A stretch of 64,000 nt of DNA from the NCBI RefSeq assembly GCF_927798115.1, contig NZ_CAKMMG010000012.1:1-64000 (forward strand), written 5' to 3'. Below, one piece after another: positions 23,278 through 32,597 of this stretch (position 1 is its first letter; each line of letters opens with the position of its first letter). A program made the translations under genes and the position numbers. A model generated the notes under the pieces. The model worked only from the letters and a program-made list of their open reading frames with translations. It did no database searches and had not been told where the DNA came from. This stretch comes from Paenibacillus auburnensis (lineage in GTDB: Bacteria; Bacillota; Bacilli; Paenibacillales; Paenibacillaceae).

Positions 23278-24174
23278 TTAAGGTGTCGGCATGCCGCCGT
23301 TCGCATTCAGCGTTTCGCCGCTGATATAGCTGGATTCCTGGCTGGCCAGGAACACGTAGGCCGGGGCCATTTCGGCCGGCTGGCCGGGACGGCTGAGCGG
23401 CGTTTTGGCGCCGAAGTCCTTCAGTGCCTCTACCGGCTGGCCGCCGCTCACCTGCAGCGGAGTCCATACTGGCCCGGGAGCCACCACATTAACGCGGATG
23501 CCCTTTTCGGCCACCTGCTGGGCGAGCGATTTACTGAAGGTGTTAATCGCTGCCTTTGTCGTTGCATAATCCAGCAGGATCGGTGCAGGCGTATAGGCCT
23601 GGATGGAAGATGTATTGATAATGGCGCTGCCCGGCTTCATATGCTTAATCGCCGCCTTGCAGAGCCAGAACAGCGAGTATACATTGGTCTTGAAGGTGGC
23701 ATCGAATTGCTCTGTCGTCAGATCAGCAATATCCGGCACAAATTGCTGCATGCCCGCGATATTCGCCAGAATATCGATCCCGCCAAGCTGCTCCACAGCG
23801 GCAGCAATCAGCTGCTCACAGTACTGCTCATCCTTGAGATCACCCGGCATCGCAACTGCCTTACGTCCGGCGTCCTCCACAAGCTTCACTACTTCCCTTG
23901 CGTCGGCTTCTTCCTCTGGCATATACGCCAGCAATACATCCGCCCCTTCACGGGCAAAAGCTATCGCCACCGCGCGGCCAATCCCGCTGTCTGCTCCAGT
24001 GACAACCGCTTTGCGTCCGGTAAGCCGCCCGCTGCCGTGATAAGTCTCCGCACCGTCATCCGGCTTCGGGTGCATCGCAGTTTCCAGCCCCGGGGCTGGC
24101 TGCTGCTGCTGGTATTCCGGTGTTGCTTTGGGATATTGAGTCGCAGGGTCCTTAACCGTATATTGATCGCTCAT
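23278..24174 (-). CDS. SDR family oxidoreductase, 298 aa
   Basis: A classical short-chain dehydrogenase with an N-terminal extension. The cofactor loop is VVTGADSGIGRAVA (about 54-67), then NIAGMQQ. The catalytic Ser is in IINTSSIQAY, with Tyr and Lys in DYATTKAA (Y-x-x-x-K). The extension of about 45 residues (P- and Q-rich, YPKATPEYQQQQPAP) is typical of the B. subtilis YdaD/YhdF/YhxC general-stress group and of E. coli YghA. The substrate is unknown. ATG 24172-24174 follows GAGGAGG. It is monocistronic. Confidence 0.88.
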   Translation of the reverse strand: MSDQYTVKDPATQYPKATPEYQQQQPAPGLETAMHPKPDDGAETYHGSGRLTGRKAVVTGADSGIGRAVAIAFAREGADVLLAYMPEEEADAREVVKLVEDAGRKAVAMPGDLKDEQYCEQLIAAAVEQLGGIDILANIAGMQQFVPDIADLTTEQFDATFKTNVYSLFWLCKAAIKHMKPGSAIINTSSIQAYTPAPILLDYATTKAAINTFSKSLAQQVAEKGIRVNVVAPGPVWTPLQVSGGQPVEALKDFGAKTPLSRPGQPAEMAPAYVFLASQESSYISGETLNANGGMPTP

Positions 24175-24287
24175 TGTACATTCCTCCTCTGTGAATTTCC
24201 ACCTTGGTAATGACATGGGACAAATACCTTTAGAAACGCCTTGACTCTCTTTATGTAACCATAATCCCGGTTGCTAAACAGCAAACA

Positions 24288-24312
24288 GGCCGCCCTTCAT
24301 GAAAGGACGGCC
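24288..24312 (-). terminator. Terminator after diguanylate cyclase gene
   Basis: GGCCGCCCTT pairs with AAAGGACGGCC; on the minus strand it is followed by TGTTTGCTGTTT. It lies 65 bp past the stop of the GGDEF gene. Confidence 0.7.
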
Positions 24313-24376
24313 CGGTTATTCTTAAACAGTTCCAGCTTATGTATGTTCTGTTTCCTTAGTGGTGATATGTATACAA

Positions 24377-25612
24377 TTACTTGCTGACGCAGTTTCTGCC
24401 CTTCTTCTTCGCCCGGTACAATGCGGTATCCGCCGCTTTCATGACAGTATCCGGTGTTTTGCTCTTCTCATTCTTTTGGGCAATCCCAATGCTTATTGTG
24501 ATATAGATTTGTTTGCCTGCTCCACTGCTGCGTGATTTTGATTTGCCTTTTCGCTTGCCCTTTCCCCTGCTCTGCCCCCGCACAGTGAACCCGCGCTTCG
24601 CTACCTTCTCTCTTAACTCTTCCAGATGCGGCAGAGCATCCTGGATGCTTTTGCCCGGGAACAGAATGGTGAATTCCTCCCCGCCGTAGCGGAAAGCTCT
24701 GCCGCCCCCGGTGACATCCTTAACGATTGAGGCCACCAGCTTCAGCACCTCATCTCCGGTATCGTGGCCATAGGTGTCATTGAATTTTTTGAAATGGTCG
24801 ATGTCCAGCATGGCAATCGCATAGTTCATGCCCAGCTTCAGCATATCCTGTTTCAGCGCCCGCCTCGAAGGCAGGCCGGTAAGCTCATCTGAGAAAGCCA
24901 TCGCATATGAATCTTGAATAATGGAGGTGATCAGAATGATACCCGACATTATCCACAACAAAGCGTAAGCGACTGGATCATGATCCAGCTGCAGCACATA
25001 GATTATTCCCAGCAGCACCGCCATAAAAGCAACATCCTGTGAAGACCTGTAAGCCATTTGCCGGATCAGCAGCCGGATAAATGTGATTACGAAGATCATC
25101 AGGGACAGCTGGGACAGAGGGGTCAGCCCCTGCAAGTTCACAGGCAACAGCTCCATCTGCAGCCGCTCCAGCAGCACCTTTTGCTCCGGAAGCATCACCC
25201 AGACGGCAGCCGCCGCCTCCGCTGCAATCCATCCCAGCCGGATCAATCCCCATAAGCTGAATATTCCCCGTTCCTTGAAGAAGGAAAAGATCAGAATGTT
25301 CACCGGCAGCAGCACGCACAGGATCGCGTACAGATCAGGCAATGTCATTGCTGCGCCCGTCCCCGGAAGCTCCGGTAAATATTGCAGCGATGCAGCAGCC
25401 AGCGTAAAAATAACCATCTGGAAAAACTCCCGGCTGCGGTTAAATTTCCAGGCGAGGATGCCTCCCGTCAGAAAGACGGCGTAGGGTGCGAGCATCACCA
25501 AATCCAGCTGCGGACCGGATAATTCCTGCACATTCTTATAAGCCATATAAGCCAATACCATTAACAATAAGGGCAGTACGATCATGGAAGCTGCTTTGAT
25601 TAACTTGTTCAA
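24377..25612 (-). CDS. Membrane diguanylate cyclase (GGDEF), 411 aa
   Basis: Makes cyclic di-GMP from two GTP at the membrane. Residues 1-235 hold about seven or eight hydrophobic segments. Residues 240-411 are a GGDEF domain: DELTGLPSRRAL, DIDHFKKFNDTYGHDTGD and the active-site FRYGGEEFTILFPG (GGEEF variant, functional in many cyclases). The allosteric RxxD is not obvious. A basic low-complexity insert (GQSRGKGKRKGKSKSRSSG) lies between FTV and ITISIGIA, where the family normally has a short loop. The start is TTG 25610-25612 with GGAGG twelve bases upstream. Confidence 0.88.
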   Translation of the reverse strand: MNKLIKAASMIVLPLLLMVLAYMAYKNVQELSGPQLDLVMLAPYAVFLTGGILAWKFNRSREFFQMVIFTLAAASLQYLPELPGTGAAMTLPDLYAILCVLLPVNILIFSFFKERGIFSLWGLIRLGWIAAEAAAAVWVMLPEQKVLLERLQMELLPVNLQGLTPLSQLSLMIFVITFIRLLIRQMAYRSSQDVAFMAVLLGIIYVLQLDHDPVAYALLWIMSGIILITSIIQDSYAMAFSDELTGLPSRRALKQDMLKLGMNYAIAMLDIDHFKKFNDTYGHDTGDEVLKLVASIVKDVTGGGRAFRYGGEEFTILFPGKSIQDALPHLEELREKVAKRGFTVRGQSRGKGKRKGKSKSRSSGAGKQIYITISIGIAQKNEKSKTPDTVMKAADTALYRAKKKGRNCVSK

Positions 25613-25682
25613 TGTGGTTTGAATCCTCCGTGTCGGTGTTTCTACTATATCCTTATCGGTAATTTAAGTGCACTGGCTTAGC

Positions 25683-27383
25683 CTATTTCTTCACAGGAAT
25701 CGAATAAAACATCCGGCTTCCATTGCTGTTGGTGTACCAGACAACCTTGCCGCCGCTGACAACCGGATTACATTCAGACAGTGCAAAATATTTAATACTC
25801 TGAATATCACCGGCCGCTTTGCCGTTCCCATCGATATACACATATTTCACATCACCGGGATGATTTTCTTTATCGAACTCCTGCCACAGCACCATCATTT
25901 GATCATCAGATATCCGGACCAGCTTCGGGATGGACGCAATCCGGGCGGTACCCACATATTTAGCCAGTGTAATCGTATGAACGGAGGCGCTGCTTAAGCT
26001 GGTCTTTGGCAACACCGTCAGAATGATATCCCGCTGGTCACTTTCCAGCCCCACCATCTCATATGAGGTATACTCACTGACCAAAGAATGGTCAATCGAA
26101 TTCATAGCGACAATATAGCTGCTAGAGGACATTTCAACCCCGCCAATGGAGACACCGGTCGTATTCGCTCCGATTTTACCCGGGATATTAAATAAATCGA
26201 CCTCACTGTAACTCTTTCCGTCTCCTTTATGAAGGACAATCGAACGGGGATAAGCATCCCCATGATCCACAAGCACCTGTTCACCGCCGTCAAACAACAC
26301 GTATTGATCAAAAGAGTGGCTCACATGATTTTTCTGGAAGCGTCCCAGATCATTGGTTACGGTCATGCTTGAGGTATTCACGATAATTGTAAGCTGGGAT
26401 TGATGATTTAGCTTGTCCTCTGTGGTGTATCTTGTACGCGAGGTATGGAATACCAGAGTATCCCCTGACTCAGCCATTCTCCCGGAACCAGCATCAAAAG
26501 GACCTACTGTATAGCTCTGTCCGCCTGTAATAGAGACACTGCTGATTCTGTTGAAGCTTTTATCGTATTTGACAATGCGGATCACTTCCTTGCTGTCGTT
26601 CTCTTCACGGTTCTCTTGTCCAAACGCAATATAGTTATACTGCTCACCGCTATAAAAGCCGCCAAACAGCGGAAGCTCATAAGCAATCTTTTGCGTTGCA
26701 GTAAGTTCATAGTTTGCCTTGTAGGTGTCAATCGTGATCTCTTTATCCGCCTCTACGACGCTTACTGTCCCGTCTGAATTGTTAACAAGATAGGATGACA
26801 CCGTACTTTTCCATCTTGGAAAATCAGAGGACTCCGCATTATCCACCGCTTTACCGGATGCAAGGGTACGATAGGCATTTTCCGGTGTTCTGGAGAACAT
26901 CACCAGCCGGTTCAGCTGACTGTCATATTCCAGCCCGAAAGGAATTTTGCCGGCCAGATCTCTTAATTGAAAGTAATTGTTCCCTTCAATATTGTAGGCC
27001 TTAATAGACTGCAGCACCCCGTCGATCATCACCTTGGAGGTGGACAGCGTGGCAGCATAAGTTCTGCTCCGGCTGTAATACATACTGTCTTCCGTCCCTT
27101 GAGGCGTATAGGCTCGTCCAGTTACAATTTCGATTGCCTTATTCTCCTGATTCCAGGTGATATCGAATTGACTCGGAGTTCCGGAGAAATTCCGGGCCAG
27201 ATCACGCAGATTGAAATAATTGCTGCCCGCGATATTGAAGCCGTTAGAGCTCTTTTCTTCCCCGTTAAAATAGGTACTGCTCCCGGTCACCGTAGCCTTC
27301 ACCGTATTGCCCGCAAAGGTTGTGGTGCCAAATGCCGGTGTTACCATTAACAAAACAAGCAACAGCCCAAAAATCCTTTTCAT
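25683..27383 (-). CDS. Secreted protein with two copper-amine-oxidase-N-like domains, 566 aa
   Basis: The N terminus MKRIFGLLLVLLMVTPAFG plus TTTFAG is a signal peptide. Two stalk domains follow at about 25-90 (FNIAGSNYFNLRDLARNFSG, then ITWNQENKAIEIV) and 105-170 (YNIEGNNYFQLRDLAGKIPF, then LEYDSQLNRLVMF). The remaining 380 residues look like a beta-propeller-type extracellular domain (repeated short strands, ISDDQMMVLWQEFDKENHPGD). No SLH or sortase signal is present. The function is unknown; wall-associated or free secretion is inferred. It is monocistronic, on the same strand as McrBC but 125 bp beyond it. Confidence 0.8.
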   Translation of the reverse strand: MKRIFGLLLVLLMVTPAFGTTTFAGNTVKATVTGSSTYFNGEEKSSNGFNIAGSNYFNLRDLARNFSGTPSQFDITWNQENKAIEIVTGRAYTPQGTEDSMYYSRSRTYAATLSTSKVMIDGVLQSIKAYNIEGNNYFQLRDLAGKIPFGLEYDSQLNRLVMFSRTPENAYRTLASGKAVDNAESSDFPRWKSTVSSYLVNNSDGTVSVVEADKEITIDTYKANYELTATQKIAYELPLFGGFYSGEQYNYIAFGQENREENDSKEVIRIVKYDKSFNRISSVSITGGQSYTVGPFDAGSGRMAESGDTLVFHTSRTRYTTEDKLNHQSQLTIIVNTSSMTVTNDLGRFQKNHVSHSFDQYVLFDGGEQVLVDHGDAYPRSIVLHKGDGKSYSEVDLFNIPGKIGANTTGVSIGGVEMSSSSYIVAMNSIDHSLVSEYTSYEMVGLESDQRDIILTVLPKTSLSSASVHTITLAKYVGTARIASIPKLVRISDDQMMVLWQEFDKENHPGDVKYVYIDGNGKAAGDIQSIKYFALSECNPVVSGGKVVWYTNSNGSRMFYSIPVKK

Positions 27384-27508
27384 TTGTTGGTTCCCCCATT
27401 AAATGCGTTATGTATAGCGAAATTAACGTGCGCCTGTTACTACTTATCGGCAATTGTGCTTTGCTGGTTGAATAATAAACGTCCGCCTCCAGGTAGAAGA
27501 GGAGCCGT

Positions 27509-28819
27509 TCAGGAGCTTGCAAGCAGTAACTCAATCAAACCTCTCAACTCCGCCACACCACCACATTCCATACTCAAATCCACAAAAAACACCTGAACCG
27601 TGACCCCGTCATTGCTTCTATACACTATCGGATCTTTCGTTTCCGCCATAGCCGTCGTCCAGGGATATATGAGAATCACAGTCTCAGCATTGTATTTCTT
27701 GTGGTAGGCGTAAGCCTGATACATGTCGGATTGCGAGATTCCATGATCTCCATCCGGCAACAGCATTTTCCACTTGGTATCCAGAATAACCGTACGCCCT
27801 TCACTGATAACTACGATATCCGGCTTCAGCAGGAAGCGCCGCTCAGGCTCATCGTAGAGGTGATGCAGCCGGTGCTGTGTCATCAGCGTGTACTTGGAAG
27901 GAGACAGCAGCTTCTTCAGTTGTGCGGCAATATAGCTTTCGAATACTTTTTCCATGGGAAACAACAAGGCGTATGCTACTCCTCCTCCAATAAACGGAGT
28001 AAAGCTGTTTCGGTTCAGAAAGACTCTGCACCACTTCAGAATTGTTGTGTATTGTCTCATATTCCGGTCGTCAGTGATTTTGGCAAAGTCTTGAGTGTAA
28101 TCTGTAGAGAACTCTACAGACTCAAATGCAGCTAATAAGGTATACAGATCCTTCTGCAGTTTTCTGCCGGAGCAGACCTTTTGTAACAATCCGATCGTTG
28201 ATTTTATCAACCTGTTCTCGGGACGATCCAAACTGAATACATCGTATTCGATATAAAACCGCTCTTTATGCACCGCATTTAAGCGGATATGCTTCGAGAA
28301 CTGAAGTTTGCCTTTATAAAAATACTCGTTGTCCTCATGTCCGATATACGCGGATTTCAATCCTCTTTTAACCAGAGTGTAGACCTCCTCTATAAACATC
28401 CGGATGAAAATATCCAGAATGCTGTATCTCTCCTGATTCAGACTGGAGACACTAAAATGCTTATAGGGCATCTGCGTGAGTGACTTTAACATTTGCAGGA
28501 ATATCTGCTTGGTCTCCCACTCTGAGCTTTCTTCATCCCGCGAATATAATTTTGGTAAAATCTCAATCTGCACTCCGCTGCTCATCGTAATGACACCCAC
28601 ATAGTTACGTGCGCTGATTACTTTGCCGATTCCGCGTCTGCTCGTTACCACCATTAGCTCTAATGGATTCGTCCCCGGCTCCCTGCGGTTGGACAGCACA
28701 AACTGCTCCAGGCAGTCAAAGACAGGTTCAGGCATATAATGAAGGTTCGGGAGCTTCACATCCGGATTCTTGGTGAACGAGTCATATTCTTTAATGGTAT
28801 ATTTCTTCCGGTTTATCAT
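27509..28819 (-). CDS. mcrC: McrC-type nuclease subunit of McrBC restriction system, 436 aa
   Basis: The DUF2357/McrC nuclease subunit. The N-terminal region interacts with McrB. The C-terminal PD-(D/E)xK nuclease site is seen as FLLKPDIVVISEGRT and VILDTKWK (Asp334, then Asp347-x-Lys349). Length is normal. The start codon overlaps the McrB stop by four bases, so the two are translationally coupled. Together they would form a GTP-driven motor and nuclease that cuts modified foreign DNA. The specificity depends on McrB, which here has an unusual layout. Confidence 0.9.
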   Translation of the reverse strand: MINRKKYTIKEYDSFTKNPDVKLPNLHYMPEPVFDCLEQFVLSNRREPGTNPLELMVVTSRRGIGKVISARNYVGVITMSSGVQIEILPKLYSRDEESSEWETKQIFLQMLKSLTQMPYKHFSVSSLNQERYSILDIFIRMFIEEVYTLVKRGLKSAYIGHEDNEYFYKGKLQFSKHIRLNAVHKERFYIEYDVFSLDRPENRLIKSTIGLLQKVCSGRKLQKDLYTLLAAFESVEFSTDYTQDFAKITDDRNMRQYTTILKWCRVFLNRNSFTPFIGGGVAYALLFPMEKVFESYIAAQLKKLLSPSKYTLMTQHRLHHLYDEPERRFLLKPDIVVISEGRTVILDTKWKMLLPDGDHGISQSDMYQAYAYHKKYNAETVILIYPWTTAMAETKDPIVYRSNDGVTVQVFFVDLSMECGGVAELRGLIELLLASS

Positions 28820-30762
28820 AGGGAGCTGCGACTGTATATTTTGCGGTAGGCTTGGGCGTTTTCGAACGCTTCTTCATTAAGCACATAGATTGCTTCGTCA
28901 TCAAACTCAAAAGCGTTCATATTCCCAAACAGCTCCGTCATGTCCGTTTTTTTGACCAGAATAAACTGTTCGCTCTCAGGTTTGTTATTGTCACCAAGTA
29001 CGAGCCGGATCTTGTCATAGTCTTCATAAAAGTACTCCTGCAGCAGCGGGATAATCGTATTGCGGAAAATGTGAGCCAGATCATCCAGGGCAGAGTGATT
29101 ATTTAATGACATAAAGTATGCATGCCCGATCATATGCTCCCTGTCATATAGTACCTCGATACGACGATTCATCATTTCCAGCATGGCGGACAACTCAATG
29201 ACCTCACTGCCAACCCGTATACTATCAAGCACTTCCGGACGCGGCATCATTTCCGCAAAATGAAAACGGCGGCGCAGCGCAGTGTCCAGCCTGGCAATCG
29301 AACGGTCAGCAGTGTTCATTGTGGCTAGCAGATAGACATTGCCCGGAACGCCGAACACTTCTTGTGAGTAAGGCAGCCTCAATCTGATTTCTTCTGCTTG
29401 TCCAATACGTTTGGACGGCTCAATCAGCGTAATTAACTCCCCGAGAATTTTCGAGATATTCCCGCGGTTGATTTCATCGATAATAAATACGTAATTGTTA
29501 GCATTCTCCTGAATAGCTGTACTATGAACATTGCTATTCGCTTTTAGCATGACCAGCACATCCGCAAGCGTGATTCTGTTCAGCCTATATACTGAGCCCA
29601 ATGTCATGACCTTATTTCCATTGAGCGCATAAATATCCTCCCGGATATCTTTGGCAAGCCATTTTACATCGCGGGAACGTTTGTAATCCTCCATTTGATT
29701 GAGCCATTCATATTCACCTGTAACGACACCGATAGCATCAATAGTTTTTTCGTCGTGGAGAATCAGAACAATATCACCGATCACCATCTCACTCATGAAC
29801 CGGGACAGGATCGTCGCTCCGCCATATTCTCTGAAGTCCGTCTCATCTGTAATCCGTTCTCCGTAAGAGTCCCACCCGATCCGGATTCTATCATTATCAA
29901 AGCAATCCTGTTTCACATCACTTTGGCCCGAACCGCCGAGTGAGACCTTCCATATGACTGGTTCTTTACGAATTCCGTACGAATTGCTGTCCTGAATAAC
30001 TGGAGTCTGGGCTTTTTCACAGAATTGTTTAAATACTCCCGGTTTTATCTCGTACGCAACATTATCGCCAATCTGGCCTGTCTCGTCACCCTGCAGAATC
30101 TTCGGCTTAATCCCTTCAATAAAATCCTCATAGCCATAGGACTGATGGAATGTTGTGAACTCAATAAGCCCTTTTTCTTTGTAAGAACGATAGCGTTCCT
30201 GGATTACTTCATAACCTTTGGTTCTTACTTCATACATAATGTTATGTAAGGGCTTGTTCTCAATAATTGCGACTGCATATGTGACCGTATTGTAGGTTTT
30301 GCCTGTGCCTGGAGGGCCATATAAAATGATATTTTTATCAAGGAGTGCAGTAGGTAGACCAGCAGCTGCTGTAAATACTATAGGCGTGAACGTTATCGAA
30401 TAGTTCAAAGGATTTCCATCGGCATCACCAACCGGTTCATTCCCCTTTTCCTGTTCACGCAAGAAATCCTCATAGTACTCAAGAGCATATTGAAAAGCCT
30501 TGTTGCCTGCCTTAACATTAATTTCCTCAAAGTTCTCCGCCCTTTCCATGATCTGTCTCATTTCATGAAATTGGTCAGCTGAGGTAATCCCGTAAACATC
30601 TGTATTCTCCAGTTCAATTCCTGAGAGTCTGGCTGGTGCGGTCGATAATGATGAGGCGTAAGAATTTACTGTATTTTCGGAATATAGTTCTCCGTTCGAT
30701 TTTCTTTTCTGCTTTAACCAGTGGATATATTGTTGCTTGTTAAGCTTGGATAAATCACTCAT
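28816..30762 (-). CDS. mcrB: McrB-type AAA+ GTPase with inserted EVE-like domain, 648 aa
   Basis: The motor and recognition subunit of McrBC. ATG 30760-30762 follows TAGGAG, and a TATAAT sits upstream of it, so the longer upstream reading is rejected. Residues 1-130 are a helical N-terminal region without the DUF3578 domain of E. coli McrB. Walker A is ILYGPPGTGKT (146-156), Walker B YVFIIDEINRG (424-434), the McrB signature MNTADRS (482-488) and arginines LRRRF (496-500). Between the Walker motifs, about residues 265-410, a PUA/EVE-like domain is inserted (WKVSLGGSGQ, RIRIGWDSYG, MVIGDIVLILHD, DAIGVVTGEYEW). EVE domains read modified bases, so this insert is the likely recognition module. 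Confidence 0.88.
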   Translation of the reverse strand: MSDLSKLNKQQYIHWLKQKRKSNGELYSENTVNSYASSLSTAPARLSGIELENTDVYGITSADQFHEMRQIMERAENFEEINVKAGNKAFQYALEYYEDFLREQEKGNEPVGDADGNPLNYSITFTPIVFTAAAGLPTALLDKNIILYGPPGTGKTYNTVTYAVAIIENKPLHNIMYEVRTKGYEVIQERYRSYKEKGLIEFTTFHQSYGYEDFIEGIKPKILQGDETGQIGDNVAYEIKPGVFKQFCEKAQTPVIQDSNSYGIRKEPVIWKVSLGGSGQSDVKQDCFDNDRIRIGWDSYGERITDETDFREYGGATILSRFMSEMVIGDIVLILHDEKTIDAIGVVTGEYEWLNQMEDYKRSRDVKWLAKDIREDIYALNGNKVMTLGSVYRLNRITLADVLVMLKANSNVHSTAIQENANNYVFIIDEINRGNISKILGELITLIEPSKRIGQAEEIRLRLPYSQEVFGVPGNVYLLATMNTADRSIARLDTALRRRFHFAEMMPRPEVLDSIRVGSEVIELSAMLEMMNRRIEVLYDREHMIGHAYFMSLNNHSALDDLAHIFRNTIIPLLQEYFYEDYDKIRLVLGDNNKPESEQFILVKKTDMTELFGNMNAFEFDDEAIYVLNEEAFENAQAYRKIYSRSSL

Positions 30763-30838
30763 TAGGTTTGCTCCTATACAATAAGATAGAGTCGTTTTGT
30801 TCTTCCAGATATCAGAATGAAAGTCCACTTTGAAGACC

Positions 30839-30844
30839 ATTATA
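30839..30844 (-). promoter_or_regulatory. Candidate -10 of the mcrBC operon
   Basis: Perfect TATAAT on the minus strand, 77 bp before the McrB start codon, in an AT-rich stretch. No strong -35 is evident at 17 bp. Confidence 0.35.
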
Positions 30845-30931
30845 GTATATAATTTTGGATCAAAATACCATTGTTTCATATTATTAATTCACTTGAGATG
30901 TCTCGCGCGGGCTCAGTTTCCTTTATCTCAA

Positions 30932-30964
30932 ACAAAAAAAGCCGCGGTACCTATCCGCAGCTTT
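30932..30964 (-). terminator. Terminator after PhnA-like gene
   Basis: AAAGCTGCGG pairs with CCGCGGCTTT around a short loop on the minus strand, followed by a run of seven T. It lies 19 bp past the stop at 30983 and separates that gene from mcrB. Confidence 0.88.
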
Positions 30965-30982
30965 CCTTCAATAAATCCCGTT

Positions 30983-31324
30983 CTATGCTTTTCTCACAAA
31001 CTCCGATTTCAGCTTCATTGCGCCAAAGCCGTCAATTTTGCAGTCGATGTCATGATCGCCTTCAACCAGCCTTATGTTCTTCACCTTTGTGCCGATCTTC
31101 AGCACCGAGGAGCTTCCCTTGACCTTCAGGTCTTTGATTACAGTTACGGAATCCCCGTCGTTCAGGACATTGCCGTTGGCATCCTTAACGACCTTAAGTT
31201 CTTCGCTGTTTCCATTCTCTGCACCGGCAGTCCACTCATGCCCGCATTCCGGACAAACCAGCTGTGCTCCGTCCTCATAAGTGTACACTGAGCTGCATTG
31301 CGGACAATTCGGCAATTCATTCAT
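30983..31324 (-). CDS. yjdM: PhnA/YjdM family zinc-ribbon protein, 113 aa
   Basis: A small two-part protein: an N-terminal zinc ribbon with CPQCSSVYTYEDG and VCPECGHEW (two C-x-x-C pairs), and a C-terminal PhnA domain with DGDSVTVIKDLKVKGSS and LKIGTKVKNIRLVEGDHDID. It matches E. coli YjdM (formerly PhnA) in length and order. Despite the old name it has no proven role in phosphonate use. ATG 31322-31324 has GGAG upstream. It is a single-gene unit. Confidence 0.92.
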   Translation of the reverse strand: MNELPNCPQCSSVYTYEDGAQLVCPECGHEWTAGAENGNSEELKVVKDANGNVLNDGDSVTVIKDLKVKGSSSVLKIGTKVKNIRLVEGDHDIDCKIDGFGAMKLKSEFVRKA

Positions 31325-31451
31325 TTTTACATTTCTCCATTCGTACTTAGGGTTCCTTGTTGCGGTCACGGCAACCCTCTTATTCTAGCACATCTGTAAA
31401 AGCTGAATATATGAATATTTGAAACATTGAGTATACCTGACCGGATCCTTG

Positions 31452-32597
31452 TTAATCTCCCGCCGCATCCAGCCCCGTCAAAAGCTCTGCATACAAGGAT
31501 TTGACTTCAAGCGAGGGGCTTATGCCGATCTCCGCACGCAGGGTCTCCGCAAATTGCGAATACTGCCGGGTTAGGGCCTCTTTGTTTTTCAACTGGGCGG
31601 AAGCCGTCAGCAGCAGCATTAGTGATTCCTCATCCAGCTCATTGCGGGAGAGCAGCTTCATCAAAAGCCGGGTGGCGGCACCGGCCTCTCCCCTGTCCAG
31701 CAGAGCGGCACATAGACGCCGGGTAAAGCGGGTGTACATCTGTGACATCCGCTCAATCTCATTCCAGGCCCAGGCAAACACCTGATCACCAAATAAATCA
31801 CCCATGAACAGCTGTTCCAGCTCTATTGCAGCCTCAATATTCGTGTCATTGATTACACCCATTCTCCGGCAGCCTTCCTCAAAGGCCAGCACATCTACCC
31901 GGACCCCGTTAAGATTCAGCCCATAATGCTGGTTATCAGAATGCAGACTCTTTTTTAAGCCATAGGTGTCCAGCAGCTTCCGCAACTGATAGATTGTTGT
32001 GTTGAGATAGATCTCAGCATTTTTTTGCGGCAGCCCTTCAAAGATATCCTCGATCAGCCTGCTTCTGGAGACAAGTCTGCCTTTATGGATCAGCAGGTAG
32101 GCAAAAACCTCTGCGCTTTTTTTGGATTTCCATTTCGTCTTAATCCCCTGTGTGCTGTGAATTTCAATCCCGCCGAGGCAGCTGACCAGCACTTCAGGAT
32201 TCTGCTTCTCCGGAGTCCCTTCTGCCGCACGCTCCAGACGGATTTGTGCAACCGCCCGTTGTACGGTATGGGCAAGCCTCTCCTGCACTACCGGTTTGAC
32301 GATATAGTCAAAGGCATATACTTCAAAAGCAGGCAGCGCATATTCCTTATGGGACGTAATGAAGACTAGCTTCGTACCTTTGCCGCTCTCCCGCAGCCGC
32401 TGTGCAAATTCCAGCCCGTTCTCGCGGGGCATGCTGATATCGACGAAGATCAGATCCACCTCATGATGGGTCACATGCGTATAGGCGGTAGCTGTATCTG
32501 AAAATATCCCGGCGATTTCAACCTCTGCCATTTTGGCAAGCATCCGCTTCAGGATTAAGTGCATGGCCTTCTCATCATCAATAATGATCACTTTCAT
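31452..32597 (-). CDS. Two-component response regulator with SARP-type output domain, 381 aa
   Basis: Residues 1-120 are a receiver domain with phospho-acceptor Asp53 (LIFVDISMP) and Lys101 (FDYIVKPV). Residues about 150-235 are a winged-helix DNA-binding domain of the OmpR/SARP kind, and 240-381 a bacterial transcriptional activator (BTAD) helical domain. This REC-wHTH-BTAD order is known from Bacillales. The gene overlaps the kinase stop by four bases. The neighbouring surface-protein genes carry 11-bp-phased direct repeats over their promoters, which this type of DNA-binding domain could recognise; they are the best candidate targets. Confidence 0.9.
   Translation of the reverse strand: MKVIIIDDEKAMHLILKRMLAKMAEVEIAGIFSDTATAYTHVTHHEVDLIFVDISMPRENGLEFAQRLRESGKGTKLVFITSHKEYALPAFEVYAFDYIVKPVVQERLAHTVQRAVAQIRLERAAEGTPEKQNPEVLVSCLGGIEIHSTQGIKTKWKSKKSAEVFAYLLIHKGRLVSRSRLIEDIFEGLPQKNAEIYLNTTIYQLRKLLDTYGLKKSLHSDNQHYGLNLNGVRVDVLAFEEGCRRMGVINDTNIEAAIELEQLFMGDLFGDQVFAWAWNEIERMSQMYTRFTRRLCAALLDRGEAGAATRLLMKLLSRNELDEESLMLLLTASAQLKNKEALTRQYSQFAETLRAEIGISPSLEVKSLYAELLTGLDAAGD

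Noticed and set aside
23270..23467. 65-codon minus-strand frame within the SDR gene
   Set aside because: Arg/Gly-rich shadow of the SDR coding sequence without start signals.
30763..30879. N-terminal extension of McrB
   Set aside because: A TATAAT promoter element lies inside it and the ATG at 30762 has a proper TAGGAG site.
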